Source: Pseudogracilibacillus auburnensis (GTDB taxonomy: Bacteria; Bacillota; Bacilli; Bacillales; Amphibacillaceae). Taken from it: a DNA stretch of 64,000 bases. Below are positions 44,981 to 60,808 of the stretch, one piece after another (position 1 is the first letter of the stretch; every line of letters begins with the position of its first letter). The DNA lies in assembly GCF_003201975.1 (NCBI RefSeq), contig NZ_QJJQ01000019.1, positions 21,680-85,679 of the forward strand. The letters run 5' to 3'. The notes under the pieces were generated by a model. It was not told the DNA's origin. It saw only the letters and a program-made list of their open reading frames with translations, and did not search any database. A program made the position numbers and the translations under genes.

Positions 44981-47260
44981 ATGTTTCAAAGAAGGGAGCG
45001 CTCACTTTTGCATCTAGCATTTATTTTTTTATTTTTCAATTTTATAAGTGATGTAACAGAGATAAATGACATAAATATTCCACCGGTTCAATTACAAGAA
45101 ACGAATGATATCGAAAAAGATAAGCCAACTATTAAAGATAACATTTCTATTATAGTGGAAGTGGATGGAAATCCAGAAGAGCATAAAAAGCACATTGAAA
45201 ATTATTATCCTTCTATAGAAGTAGTTGCAACTTACACTACATTATTTCAAGGGATTGCCTTAAAGGGGGCCCCACAAAAAATTGGTAGATTAGCGGATCT
45301 ACATTTTATTAAAGGTATCTATCCAGTTCAAACATATATGACGCAAAAAGTGAATAGTTTGCCTTTTGCATTAGATCAATTGCAAGCTTTACAATCAGCC
45401 ACAAATAATCCGAATATCATTTTTCCATCGCAATTAAATCAAACTGATTTTACGGGCCGAGGTGTCAAAATTGGGGTAGTCGATACTGGTATTGATTATC
45501 ATCATCCTGATTTAAGAACTAATTATATAGGTGGTTTTGATCTTGTTGATTTAGATGATGACCCAATGGAAACAACAGTCGATCAAGGCCTACCGACTTC
45601 ACACGGGACACATGTAGCAGGTATTATTGCCGCAAATGGAGATTTGGAAGGAGTTGCACCAAATGGGGAAATATATGCATACCGAGCACTGGGACCTGGT
45701 GGGTTTGGAACGTCCATTCAAGTAATTGCTGCTATGGAAGAGGCGGTGAAAGATGGAGTGGATGTGATGAACTTGTCACTTGGTAACACGGTGAATGGAC
45801 CGGATTATCCGACTAGTAAAGCAGTCAATGAGGCATCCAAACAAGGAGTTGCAGTCGTTGTAGCAAACGGAAATGACGGTCCTAATAATTGGACTGTCGG
45901 TGCTCCTGCTACTGCTTCTTCCGCACTTTCTGTCGGAGCTTATCAACATACAGGGCAAGTGCCTTTTTTGTATGAACCTAATTATCGGAAAAAAATCTGG
46001 CTTTCTCCATTAAAATATGCTCCTTCGTGGGATTTAGAAAGAGATTATGAAGTTGATGTACAAAAGGATCGTGTTCGAGGAAAAATTGGATTAATGAAGC
46101 AACTAAATAAATCGGCCATAAAGGATATTCAAAAATTACAAGAAAACGGTGCTGTTGCTGTTATTATTTATCAAGTTGACCCTAAAAACCGAGAATGGAT
46201 CACAGAGCTAAAAGAAACTAACATAACGATCCCAGTAGCAACCATTTCAAATAAAGATGGAAGATGGCTTAAGAAACATCTTGCTGATGAAACTTTATAT
46301 GTTAAAACTAAAATGGAAAAGACAAACAAGACGGTGGCAAGATTTAGTTCACGTGGCCCGGTTACATTAAACTGGATGATGAAACCCGACATCATTGCGC
46401 CTGGTGTTAATATTTTAAGTACAGTACCTGGTGGATATGATATGTTAAATGGAACGAGTATGGCAGCTCCGCATGTTGCAGGGGCAATTGCTGTCATAAA
46501 AGAAGCGCAACCAACATGGACGAATGAGCAAATTTTTGGTGCACTAAAAACGACAGCCGAACAAATAAAGTTGAAAAACGGAGAATTTATTGATCCGATC
46601 ATTCAGGGGGCAGGGTTAATCAATATCGAAAAAGCAATTTTAACTGACACGATTATTGATAATCCACTTCTTTCATTCGGAAAGATTCAACAACATATTG
46701 ATACACGAATAATAAATATATCGATAGAAAATTTGTCTGATGAACGAAGACAATTTCGCTTTGATATTCCCAAAAAAGAAAAAGGGTTATCGTGGAAACT
46801 TGGACAATCATTTTCGATCGAACCAAAAACAAAAAAAGAGATCCCAATCGAGCTTAAAATTAACTCTTTACAACTAAAGGAAGGCCCATATCAAGGCTAC
46901 TTAACTTTACATAGCGGGGATCAAACGTATTATTTACCATATGTTTTCATTAATGAAACTGCAAATTATCCGAAAGTGATGGGTTTTTCCTTTCGTTTAA
47001 ATAAGCTAAATAAAGATGTTTACAAATATCAATTATATGTGGCAGAGCCCATTAAATCTGTTGAGATTAAGTTATTCAACCCAAATTCATTAATGTATGA
47101 AGGGTCATTAGTGAAATGGACAGATTTAGATGTAGGTATGAATGAAGGAGAAATTAATAAGAGGAATATAAAGAAAAAAGGGAAATTTTATGGCTTGATT
47201 GTTGTACAATTAGAAAATGGTGAATTCGTTAATTATGATACGGAAATATTTATTGAATAG
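44981..47260 (+). CDS. Subtilisin-like serine protease with PA domain (Vpr-like)
   Basis: A protein of about 759 residues: signal peptide, inhibitor-like prodomain (about 40-135), peptidase S8 domain with a PA insert, and a C-terminal beta domain. The triad is Asp in V-V-D-T-G-I-D near residue 168, His in H-G-T-H-V-A-G near residue 209 and Ser in N-G-T-S-M-A-A-P near residue 490. The ATG at 44981 gives a good signal peptide (M-F-Q-R-R-E-R-S plus a hydrophobic core) but has a weak ribosome binding site. A TTG at 45008 has GGGAG 9 bases upstream but lacks the basic start. Confidence 0.88.
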   Translation: MFQRRERSLLHLAFIFLFFNFISDVTEINDINIPPVQLQETNDIEKDKPTIKDNISIIVEVDGNPEEHKKHIENYYPSIEVVATYTTLFQGIALKGAPQKIGRLADLHFIKGIYPVQTYMTQKVNSLPFALDQLQALQSATNNPNIIFPSQLNQTDFTGRGVKIGVVDTGIDYHHPDLRTNYIGGFDLVDLDDDPMETTVDQGLPTSHGTHVAGIIAANGDLEGVAPNGEIYAYRALGPGGFGTSIQVIAAMEEAVKDGVDVMNLSLGNTVNGPDYPTSKAVNEASKQGVAVVVANGNDGPNNWTVGAPATASSALSVGAYQHTGQVPFLYEPNYRKKIWLSPLKYAPSWDLERDYEVDVQKDRVRGKIGLMKQLNKSAIKDIQKLQENGAVAVIIYQVDPKNREWITELKETNITIPVATISNKDGRWLKKHLADETLYVKTKMEKTNKTVARFSSRGPVTLNWMMKPDIIAPGVNILSTVPGGYDMLNGTSMAAPHVAGAIAVIKEAQPTWTNEQIFGALKTTAEQIKLKNGEFIDPIIQGAGLINIEKAILTDTIIDNPLLSFGKIQQHIDTRIINISIENLSDERRQFRFDIPKKEKGLSWKLGQSFSIEPKTKKEIPIELKINSLQLKEGPYQGYLTLHSGDQTYYLPYVFINETANYPKVMGFSFRLNKLNKDVYKYQLYVAEPIKSVEIKLFNPNSLMYEGSLVKWTDLDVGMNEGEINKRNIKKKGKFYGLIVVQLENGEFVNYDTEIFIE

Positions 47261-47772
47261 CGAGTCTAAATGATGGAAAACCGTGCTGCTTACGGATAAA
47301 ACGGTGAAATTCACGAATGAACACCAGCTAAAGAAAAGCGAAACTGGTAAAATAATTCCCTCGGTAACTCTATTCGAATAAATGGGAGTTAAAAGTGGGC
47401 ATAATATCATAGATAGTTGGTAAAATGCGACAAAAAACGCTAAAAAAATAATAGTTAAAAAAGGAAATAATGTTGGGAAATAGCTCCTTGGATTGTTCAT
47501 AATTTTGTCACGAATATATCATAGTAAGGTACGGTTACACGTTAAGGGGAAAATATGAAGAGTATTCGATCTTTTAAACGGAGAAGATGACCTAGTATGA
47601 ATTGACAACTAGCGACTGCTATTGTAAAATTCATCGTGTGGAATGAATTAATTAAAATAAACGCACTGTGTGCATTTTCCTCTTTTATGTGAAAGTATCT
47701 ACATAAAAATATAAATTCCACGTTTGTTTGCATGTCTAATAAATGCTTAGATCATACGAAAGAGAGTACATT
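47261..47772. other. Gap upstream of the ATP synthase operon
   Basis: Contains the atp promoter. The first 300 bases show no recognised element. Minus-strand frames of 63 and 96 codons have no ribosome binding sites and are not supported. Confidence 0.5.
47602..47630 (+). promoter_or_regulatory. Promoter of the atp operon
   Basis: TTGACA, 17 bases, TAAAAT. It leaves a leader of about 135 bases before atpI. Confidence 0.75.
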
Positions 47773-48132
47773 ATGTCAAATTATCGTTCGATGGCAAATA
47801 GGCAAAGAAAGTGGATGCTAATTATTATTGCGATAGTTGCAATAGGGGTAGGCGTCATGCCGAACAAGCATTTTTTTCTTGGACTGTTGTTAGGGACTGG
47901 AATTAGTTTTTATAACTTATGGCTCTTACAACGAAAAACGAATCTCTTAGGTGAATCTGCTGAGAGATCTGGAAAGCGAAAAGGAATTGGTACGATTTCA
48001 AGGCTTGCAGCAGCAGCGCTTGGGGTACTAGTAGCGATTCGCTATGATTTGAGTATTGTTGGCTTTATTATTGGACTAATGACTGCTTATCCGGTCATTA
48101 TGATAGATTTTATTTGGTTCAATAGGAAATGA
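47773..48132 (+). CDS. atpI: ATP synthase protein I
   Basis: A protein of about 119 residues with four hydrophobic segments and a basic region between segments 2 and 3. AtpI helps assembly of the c ring and is the usual first gene of bacterial atp operons. The ATG at 47773 was chosen because AAAGAGAG lies just before it; an ATG 30 bases earlier is in frame but has no good site. atpB follows after 21 bases. Confidence 0.85.
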   Translation: MSNYRSMANRQRKWMLIIIAIVAIGVGVMPNKHFFLGLLLGTGISFYNLWLLQRKTNLLGESAERSGKRKGIGTISRLAAAALGVLVAIRYDLSIVGFIIGLMTAYPVIMIDFIWFNRK

Positions 48133-48138
48133 ATGTGA

Positions 48139-48876
<738 letters not shown>

Positions 48877-48952
48877 GAAAAGTAAAAAACATTAATTAAC
48901 CAGCTTTATAACATAAAACTGGAAATTATAAAATATTATTATACATTTTTGA

Positions 48953-49180
<228 letters not shown>

Positions 49181-49243
49181 TTATATAGTAGGTAAATTAG
49201 GCGAAGCGATAAGCGAAACAACTTCGCCATCGTTTATGTTTAA

Positions 49244-50310
<1,067 letters not shown>

Positions 50311-50322
50311 GGATAGGGGTGA

Positions 50323-51846
<1,524 letters not shown>

Positions 51847-51894
51847 GAAAAGAATGCGAAATAAATGCGAAATAGAAAGCTAATTTTTAAATAA

Positions 51895-52818
<924 letters not shown>

Positions 52819-52849
52819 TAAATTTTGTATTACTTTAAAAGGAAGTTAG

Positions 52850-54271
<1,422 letters not shown>

Positions 54272-54358
54272 CAATTGGATGAGATGTCTGTTGATGATGA
54301 GGGATTCATTTATGTTATGTATCCCTATCATCTGCGATAAATCATCTTTTCAGGCTAG

Positions 54359-54787
<429 letters not shown>

Positions 54788-54792
54788 TGAAG

Positions 54793-54818
54793 AAACCTCA
54801 TATCGTCATGAGGTTTTT
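54793..54818 (+). terminator. Terminator of the atp operon
   Basis: AAACCTCAT and ATGAGGTTT pair perfectly around a six-base loop and are followed by TTTGTTTT. Confidence 0.92.
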
Positions 54819-54958
54819 GTTTTGCCTAAAATGAATGGTGAAGCATAACGATTCACTTTTTTGTCAAATAATGAATGGCTATTCTGGTGAACGAGTGTTA
54901 AAAAGAGAAGCTAACTACCTTGTTTTTAAGAATGGTCATTCTACAAAAGTAAATCATC

Positions 54959-55034
54959 AATCGTTGAATAAAGGAATGAATCCTGTTGATGGTTACACTA
55001 GAATGAAATAAATCATACTTAGGATTCAACGATT
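54959..55034. repeat. Perfect 11-bp inverted repeat separated by 54 bases
   Basis: AATCGTTGAAT at 54959-54969 and ATTCAACGATT at 55024-55034. Could be ends of a lost small mobile element; no target duplication was found. Confidence 0.5.
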
Positions 55035-55315
55035 ACATAAGAATGAGTTCATAAGCAATATTTTATGTACCGGATTTTTTACAAATTTCTTTTCAAGACA
55101 TCCATTTTTCGCTATTTCCCGGGAAATACGAAATAAATGTTTGTTTTTTCGACTTGCATCTTAGGATAGATGACCTACATATGGAGTACTATGGAAAAGC
55201 GATTTTCCTTCAATAAAAAAGAATCTAATCTCCTGAAGAAGTGCATGATCTGTATTGACTTTTTTTCTATATCATGGCAAGGTTACGATATAAATTTAAA
55301 ATGATAGGTGATAAC

Positions 55316-55546
55316 ATGATTTCCATTGGATATTTCTCAATTATCGGTATGCTCTCTCATATTATCTTTATTTATATTACATGGACCGCTATGCAAGGAA
55401 TCAATTTCGAACCACTCGTTAGAAAGAATCGTGTAGTAGAAGCTCGAATTATTATTATCTTTATGACGATTGTAATCGGAGCAGGGGTTAGTAGATTCGT
55501 GTTAGATATTATACAGTGGTCCCAAGATCTAATTTATTTATTTTAA
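55316..55546 (+). CDS. DUF1146 family membrane protein (YwzB-like)
   Basis: A 76-residue protein with two membrane segments (about 8-25 and 42-62) and the family pattern W-x-A-M-Q-G-I-N-F-E-P-L-V-R. The ATG at 55316 was chosen because AGGTG lies 5 bases before it. In B. subtilis ywzB also lies between atpC and murAA. Function unknown. Confidence 0.88.
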   Translation: MISIGYFSIIGMLSHIIFIYITWTAMQGINFEPLVRKNRVVEARIIIIFMTIVIGAGVSRFVLDIIQWSQDLIYLF

Positions 55547-55924
55547 TGCACAAAAAAGCGGGGAGTCCGCAAATGGTACAATTTATATTGGGGAGCCCCG
55601 CACATACTAGTAACCATCACTCATCTATTGTTTATCCCTAGCATTCACTTATTACCTTTACAGATCTCCGCTGCATTACTTTTTCAGAATCCCGATTCTT
55701 CTATTTCCCCTCAGATTATGCACCATAACCAGCATTCCAACTATTCATCTTTATTATCCTCCAGCTCTCTCAATTCCTTCTTCTATTTGCGTGCAATTTT
55801 TAAAGCTTCGCATTAACAATTTATTTAGTTTAAAATCTCTCCTAACCGTGTTGAAAGATGTAATAATTTGTTTCGTTTAATTAAATTCTTCATTGTACAT
55901 ACTTGTAATAAATCGGGGGGATTT
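55547..55924. other. Gap between the DUF1146 and YwmB-like genes
   Basis: Starts with an inverted repeat (GCGGGG at 55560 and CCCCGC at about 55595) that could be a weak terminator or a processing site. The remainder is pyrimidine-rich with no recognised element. Confidence 0.5.
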
Positions 55925-56638
55925 ATGATGAGGAAATTATTTTTTATATTTACAACGACAATTTTTCTTTTTATTCAACCAAGCACGGTCGAAACAAGCA
56001 CAGAATTGGCAACAATTACAAATGTTGCTTTGGGAGAAGGATTTATATTAGATGAATGGCAAGTTGTGATGATCGAAAAAATTTCTGAAAAGGAATTTGA
56101 CAATATTACAAAAAGATTACAAAATAGTTATTTAGACACTGTTGTAAAAGATGAAAATAAGATAAAATATATATTCGAGACTAAAAATTCTAAAGATCAA
56201 ATTAATCATTATTTTCAAGCGATTGTACCAACTGGTCATGCTAATCAGATTACTTTCCAATTGGTTATTTCAGGAGAAGAATGGAATGAAGTAATTCATA
56301 ATTATTACAATAATTTGACAAATAGATTACAAAATGAACTTTCACTCACTTTCTCTAAAATTTTCACTTGTGTAAAACTGAATGATAATGGTATAATTAA
56401 TGATGGATTTTCAGATGACGAAATTTGGAAAAAAATGAAAGTTATACATAGGAGTGAACAGATTGATAATGTTGAACAATCTGTTTATGAAAAAGAAGTT
56501 TACGGGTATAACAAGTTGTGGAATAGAACAATAATTGTCGAAAATGAAACAGTAAATTTTCATATGAGTATTAAAAACAATGATCATAATAAAAAACAAG
56601 TTATAATTGGAACGCCTATTATATTAAATGAATATTAA
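55925..56638 (+). CDS. ywmB: YwmB-like protein (DUF1779)
   Basis: A protein of about 237 residues with a signal peptide (hydrophobic residues 4-18) and a domain of the TATA-box-binding-like fold family assigned to YwmB. The ATG at 55925 follows GGGGGGATTT. The position directly before murA matches B. subtilis ywmB-murAA. Sequence similarity to YwmB is judged low by eye, so synteny carries much of the call. Function unknown. Confidence 0.75.
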   Translation: MMRKLFFIFTTTIFLFIQPSTVETSTELATITNVALGEGFILDEWQVVMIEKISEKEFDNITKRLQNSYLDTVVKDENKIKYIFETKNSKDQINHYFQAIVPTGHANQITFQLVISGEEWNEVIHNYYNNLTNRLQNELSLTFSKIFTCVKLNDNGIINDGFSDDEIWKKMKVIHRSEQIDNVEQSVYEKEVYGYNKLWNRTIIVENETVNFHMSIKNNDHNKKQVIIGTPIILNEY

Positions 56639-56671
56639 TATAATGAACAGAAATTGAAGGAGAATTGTCAG

Positions 56672-58009
56672 ATGGATAAAATCGTTGTAAAAGGTGGCAA
56701 GAGATTAAGCGGGAATGTAAAGGTTGAAGGGGCGAAAAATGCTGTTCTTCCTGTATTGGCTGCAAGTTTAATCGCAAGTGAAGGAAAAAGTGTCATTTAT
56801 GACGTTCCAACATTAGATGATGTATACACAATTAATGAAGTAATACGTAATTTGAATGCAAAAGTTCAATTTAAAAATAACAAAGTAACAATCGATGCAA
56901 CAAATAAGTTGCGAACGGAAGCACCGTTTGAATATGTGCGTCAAATGAGGGCTTCTGTACTTGTGTTAGGGCCGTTACTTGCACGTTACGGGCATGCGGA
57001 AGTGGCATTGCCGGGAGGATGTGCGATCGGTTCACGGCCAATTGATTTACATTTAAAAGGCTTTGAAGCAATGGGAGCAAAAGTAAATATTGGCAACGGT
57101 TTTGTAGAAGTAAGTGTAGACGGTCGATTACAAGGATGCACCGTTTATTTAGACGTGGCAAGTGTTGGTGCAACTGAAAATATAATGATGGCAGCAACAT
57201 TAGCGGAAGGAAAAACAGTTATTGAAAACTGTGCTAAGGAACCTGAGATTGTTGATTTAGCGAATTACTTAAATAAAATGGGTGCTGATATCGTCGGTGC
57301 TGGAACGGAAACAATTCGAATAAATGGTGTAGAAAAACTACACGGTGCGGAGCATACTATTATTCCAGATCGGGTAGAAGCAGGTACGTTTATGGTAGCT
57401 GCTGCAGTTACTGGTGGAAATGTATTAATTGAAAATGTGGTAACAGAACATTTGCGCCCTGTCATTGCGAAGCTTCGAGAAATGGGAGTCGAGATCATTG
57501 AGGAAGAAAATGGTGTTCGTGTCATTGGCCCAAATAATTTAAAAGCAACCGACATAAAAACTTTACCACATCCTGGTTTTCCTACTGATATGCAATCACA
57601 AATGATGGTGGCAATGATAAACGCTGAAGGTACAAGTGTGCTTACAGAAACGGTTTTTGAAAATCGTTTTATGCATGTCGAGGAATTTAGGCGCATGAAT
57701 GCAAACATGAAAATTGAAGGTAGAAGTGTCATTATTGAAGGATTAAATGAACTACAAGGTGCACAAGTTCAAGCGACTGATCTCCGAGCCGCGGCTGCGT
57801 TAATTTTAGCAGGACTGTGTGCAGACGGTTTAACAGAAGTAACGGAATTAAAACATCTAGATCGTGGTTATGTTGACTTTGCTAAAAAGTTGAAGCATCT
57901 TGGTGCAGACATAAAAAGGGTCAAAGTTGCGACGGAAGAAAAACAAGCGGATGAAAAAGTGATTCAGCTTGATTTTAAACCGAAAAACATTGCAGTGGAA
58001 CTTTCGTAA
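56672..58009 (+). CDS. murA: UDP-N-acetylglucosamine 1-carboxyvinyltransferase
   Basis: An enzyme of about 445 residues that adds enolpyruvate to UDP-GlcNAc, the first step of peptidoglycan synthesis. The active-site Cys is in G-G-C-A-I-G-S-R-P near residue 116, so it is the fosfomycin-sensitive type. E-G-A-K-N-A-V-L-P near residue 17 binds substrate. The ATG at 56672 has AAGGAG 9 bases upstream. The C-terminus runs about ten residues beyond the usual end with a [10 protein letters not shown] tail. Confidence 0.97.
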   Translation: MDKIVVKGGKRLSGNVKVEGAKNAVLPVLAASLIASEGKSVIYDVPTLDDVYTINEVIRNLNAKVQFKNNKVTIDATNKLRTEAPFEYVRQMRASVLVLGPLLARYGHAEVALPGGCAIGSRPIDLHLKGFEAMGAKVNIGNGFVEVSVDGRLQGCTVYLDVASVGATENIMMAATLAEGKTVIENCAKEPEIVDLANYLNKMGADIVGAGTETIRINGVEKLHGAEHTIIPDRVEAGTFMVAAAVTGGNVLIENVVTEHLRPVIAKLREMGVEIIEEENGVRVIGPNNLKATDIKTLPHPGFPTDMQSQMMVAMINAEGTSVLTETVFENRFMHVEEFRRMNANMKIEGRSVIIEGLNELQGAQVQATDLRAAAALILAGLCADGLTEVTELKHLDRGYVDFAKKLKHLGADIKRVKVATEEKQADEKVIQLDFKPKNIAVELS

Positions 58010-58078
58010 ATTTTAATATAGTAAAAACGATTGGGAATTAGCTGGACGCTCATCCGGCAATTCCCATCTTCGCATGAA

Positions 58079-58109
58079 AACAGGTAGAGTATATTTCTAT
58101 CTGTTTTTT
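58079..58109 (+). terminator. Terminator after murA
   Basis: AACAGGTAGA and TCTATCTGTT form a 10-bp stem with one G-T pair, followed by TTTTTATTT. Confidence 0.85.
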
Positions 58110-58164
58110 ATTTGTCTAGGAAATTATATTTGATTATACTTGTGGATAAAGTTTATTTGCACGA

Positions 58165-58385
58165 TTAGTCGCGTCTAGCTTAAGCGCTAAAGCTGTACCA
58201 AATTTCAAACTTCTTCCTACGATAAGTCAACATCGGTTCAAGTTTTAAGGAAGGCCGACTAAAATCGGGCTTTGCGCCCAACGTCGGCATACCCCTATGA
58301 AAGGGCATGTTTCCTTTTTCTCGTCAGAAGCTTTCCAATTTGTACGTCGCTAAACGAGCGCTTACGCTTTTGTTCTTTGGCTAAA
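58165..58385. repeat. Bacillaceae intergenic repeat of the GCGTCTAGCT type
   Basis: Contains GCGTCTAGCTTAAGCGC, CGATAAGTCAACATCGG and CGTCGCTAAACGAGCGCTTA, then CGCTTTTGTTCTT. These blocks in this order are a known multicopy intergenic repeat layout in Bacillus and relatives. No protein is encoded. Confidence 0.75.
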
Positions 58386-58548
58386 ACAAATTTCTATTAG
58401 GTGGTTCTATGATTTAAAAGAATTGTATATATATTAATAGTAAGAAAAATACTAGTACAAGTAGTTTTTAAGATAGGAGGGAGATACAATAAAACAGTAT
58501 AAATTTAGAAAGACTATTGGAAAGAAAAAACGTAGAAAAATAAGTGCA

Positions 58549-59601
58549 ATGAAACAAACTTCAACATTAAAAGTGGGTAAACACTCAACTTGGAGATTCA
58601 CTGGAATCGTAGGGATAGCAATATTAATGTGTACCATTGTTATTATTCCAACGATTATCGTAATGATTCCAACAAAGAATTCACCTGATACAGCAAGTGA
58701 TATAACAGAAATGCCGAGTAGCGATAAAACTAAAAATAGCCAAATCGAACTTCCCCAATTTGAAGTTTCTATTAAAAGGTCACAAACAGGTGAAATTGAA
58801 AAGGTACCATTAGAGAAATATGTTATTTCGGTCGTCGCTTCTGAAATGCCAGCCGAATTTGAGGCTGAGGCTTTAAAGGCCCAGGCAATTGCAGCGAGAA
58901 CATATATTGTCAACCATTTATTACATCAAGACGGAGAAGAAGATGTAATCATATCCGATACGACGGAACATCAAGTATATAAAAATGAAGATGAGCTAAA
59001 AACAGCTTGGGGTAGTGATTTTCATTGGAAGATAGAAAAAGTGACAGATGCTGTTTTAGCAACAGAAGGAGAAATCATCACATACGATGAACAGCCGATC
59101 ACACCAACCTTTTTTTCTATGAGTAATGGTTTTACAGAAGATGCCAAAAATTATTGGGGGAATGAATTACCATATTTAAAAAGCGTGGAAAGTAAGTGGG
59201 AGGAGAAACATCCTAATTTCACCGAACAAAATGTCTTTACGATTGATGAAATTAATAGTAAATTAGGTATCTCATTACAAGCTGGAAATGCAATCCCCAT
59301 TCAAATAAAACGGACAGAAAGTAATCGAGTTAGTGAATTAGTGATCAATGATTCCACATTTACGGGGAAGGACATAAGAGAAAAACTTAATCTTCGCTCC
59401 AATGATTTTTCTATCCAACAAAAAAATGAACATTTGATTTTTACGACAAAAGGGTATGGGCATGGAGTTGGAATGAGTCAATATGGAGCAAACGGGATGG
59501 CAGAAGAAGGGAAAACATATAAAGAAATTTTGTCTTATTATTACCAAGATATTGATATTAACACAATAACTGAAGCTGCACCTACCTTGGTCGCTAAATA
59601 A
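58549..59601 (+). CDS. spoIID: Stage II sporulation protein D (peptidoglycan lytic transglycosylase)
   Basis: SpoIID is anchored in the mother-cell membrane and degrades peptidoglycan during engulfment. From this ATG it has 350 residues, with a membrane segment (about 17-38) and the SpoIID domain. V-A-S-E-M-P-A-E-F near residue 97 carries the catalytic Glu; G-H-G-V-G-M-S-Q-Y-G-A near residue 304 is diagnostic. The ATG lacks a ribosome binding site. A strong AGGAGG lies 8 bases before an in-frame ATA at 58489, which would add 20 basic residues (start M-K-Q-Y-K-F). The true start may be that ATA. Confidence 0.93.
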   Translation: MKQTSTLKVGKHSTWRFTGIVGIAILMCTIVIIPTIIVMIPTKNSPDTASDITEMPSSDKTKNSQIELPQFEVSIKRSQTGEIEKVPLEKYVISVVASEMPAEFEAEALKAQAIAARTYIVNHLLHQDGEEDVIISDTTEHQVYKNEDELKTAWGSDFHWKIEKVTDAVLATEGEIITYDEQPITPTFFSMSNGFTEDAKNYWGNELPYLKSVESKWEEKHPNFTEQNVFTIDEINSKLGISLQAGNAIPIQIKRTESNRVSELVINDSTFTGKDIREKLNLRSNDFSIQQKNEHLIFTTKGYGHGVGMSQYGANGMAEEGKTYKEILSYYYQDIDINTITEAAPTLVAK

Positions 59602-59641
59602 AAAATTAAAAGAGAGTACACGACTCTCTTTTAATTTTTTT
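59601..59641. terminator. Bidirectional terminator between spoIID and the serine hydrolase
   Basis: AAATTAAAAGAGAGT and ACTCTCTTTTAATTT pair perfectly over 15 bases around a five-base loop, with A and T runs on the outer sides. The stop codon of the convergent hydrolase lies inside the stem. Confidence 0.92.
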
Positions 59642-60731
59642 CATGTTTTAGTCGCTCCAAAATATCATGTTTTTCAAATAGTTGATTTGCGATATTTGTA
59701 TTTACCATATCCTCTAATCCGACGATCATTCTTAGGAATCTTAATAAAGGAATTTGTACCGTCGAAAAAATAACGATTCCAATCTCTCTTTCCTTCATAA
59801 AACCACAATACGTATGGAAGCCAATTGTTGTACCGCCATGATGATAGATCGGATACTTGGACCATTTCACATCTTCAATCATCCAACAAAGCCCCATATC
59901 AAATCGTTTAAATGCTTTTACATTTTGACGTTCATGTGTGAGTGCAATGCTTTCAGTTAATGGGCTATTTCGTAAACCAATTTGATATTCTAAATAGGTG
60001 AGCAAATCATTTACAGTACTTTTAATTGCACCGGCGCCGTCAACTGCAGGAAGTTCAATTGGCGGGACAGGTTTCCCATTTTTATCATATGCTTTTACAT
60101 AACGATCCATCCGTTCATTTCCAACTGTAATAAACGTATCTTTCATTTGAAACGGTTCTAAAATATATTTCTGAATCGCTTCTTCGTAAGAAAGTTTTTC
60201 TAATTCAGCGAGTATATTTCCAAGTAACCCTATTCCAATATTAGAGTAACCCCATTTAGTACCAATCTCTTTTTTTAAGTCAAAATCGATATAGAATTGA
60301 TGCAAGTGATCCGAAGTAAAAGATTTATAAGGATTATTTTTCTCCTGTTTATTTGCTTTTAAATTTTTTCGGATTGTTTTCATATCTTCTCTCGGAAGTC
60401 GTGAAGTATGTGTTGCTAGATGTCGGAAAGTGATTTCTTTTCCATTATAAGACAAGGCATTTTTGTATGCTGGTTTATAGTGACTGACAGGATCATCGAG
60501 TGAAATTTTTCCTTCTGTCACTAATTTCGCTAATAGTAGACTTGTAAATGTTTTCGTCGTAGATCCAATTTCGAAAAAAAGATCTCCGACATTTATTTTA
60601 GGCATTTGATTTTGTACAAAACCTTCGATAAATCTACCATCCTTCGTTACAACACCGACAACGATACTAGCATTCTTGGCCTTGCTAATTTCTTTCATCA
60701 TCAACTGGGTTGTATCTTCAGTAATCATCAT
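59631..60731 (-). CDS. Serine hydrolase of the beta-lactamase class C / penicillin-binding family
   Basis: A 366-residue protein without a signal peptide. Catalytic motifs are S-T-T-K near residue 53, Y-S-N near residue 144 and H-H-G-G-T near residue 301. This is the pattern of esterase/D-peptidase members of the class C family. The double ATG has GGAGG upstream. It lies downstream of a MarR regulator gene in the same direction. Together they sit between spoIID and spoIIQ, which are usually neighbours, so the pair looks like an insertion. Confidence 0.88.
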   Translation of the reverse strand: MMITEDTTQLMMKEISKAKNASIVVGVVTKDGRFIEGFVQNQMPKINVGDLFFEIGSTTKTFTSLLLAKLVTEGKISLDDPVSHYKPAYKNALSYNGKEITFRHLATHTSRLPREDMKTIRKNLKANKQEKNNPYKSFTSDHLHQFYIDFDLKKEIGTKWGYSNIGIGLLGNILAELEKLSYEEAIQKYILEPFQMKDTFITVGNERMDRYVKAYDKNGKPVPPIELPAVDGAGAIKSTVNDLLTYLEYQIGLRNSPLTESIALTHERQNVKAFKRFDMGLCWMIEDVKWSKYPIYHHGGTTIGFHTYCGFMKEREIGIVIFSTVQIPLLRFLRMIVGLEDMVNTNIANQLFEKHDILERLKHEKN

Positions 60732-60763
60732 TCTTTTTCCTCCTTAACATTTAATAAACTTAC

Positions 60764-60783
60764 TAGTTAATGCCACTTAACTA
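60764..60783. promoter_or_regulatory. Candidate MarR operator
   Basis: TAGTTAA-TGCCAC-TTAACTA, perfect 7-bp arms, 33 bases before the serine hydrolase start. Size and position fit a MarR-type operator; related TTAA/ACTTAA sequences also precede the marR gene at about 61270-61293. Confidence 0.5.
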
Positions 60784-60808
60784 TTTGTTAAAATGATCAG
60801 CTATTCTT

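Larger units (their letters stand above)
54788..55315. other. Gap between atpC and the DUF1146 gene
   Basis: Apart from the atp terminator, an 11-bp perfect inverted repeat pair is present (listed separately). No gene is supported. Confidence 0.5.
58010..58488. other. Gap between murA and spoIID
   Basis: Holds an imperfect hairpin (GGGAATT and AATTCCC, 58033-58065), the murA terminator and a Bacillaceae repeat. A sigma-E type promoter for spoIID is expected near 58400-58470 but was not identified with confidence. Confidence 0.5.

Noticed and set aside
47210..47733. Minus-strand frames of 63 and 96 codons before atpI
   Set aside because: They overlap the subtilase end and the atp promoter, have no ribosome binding sites and show no family pattern.
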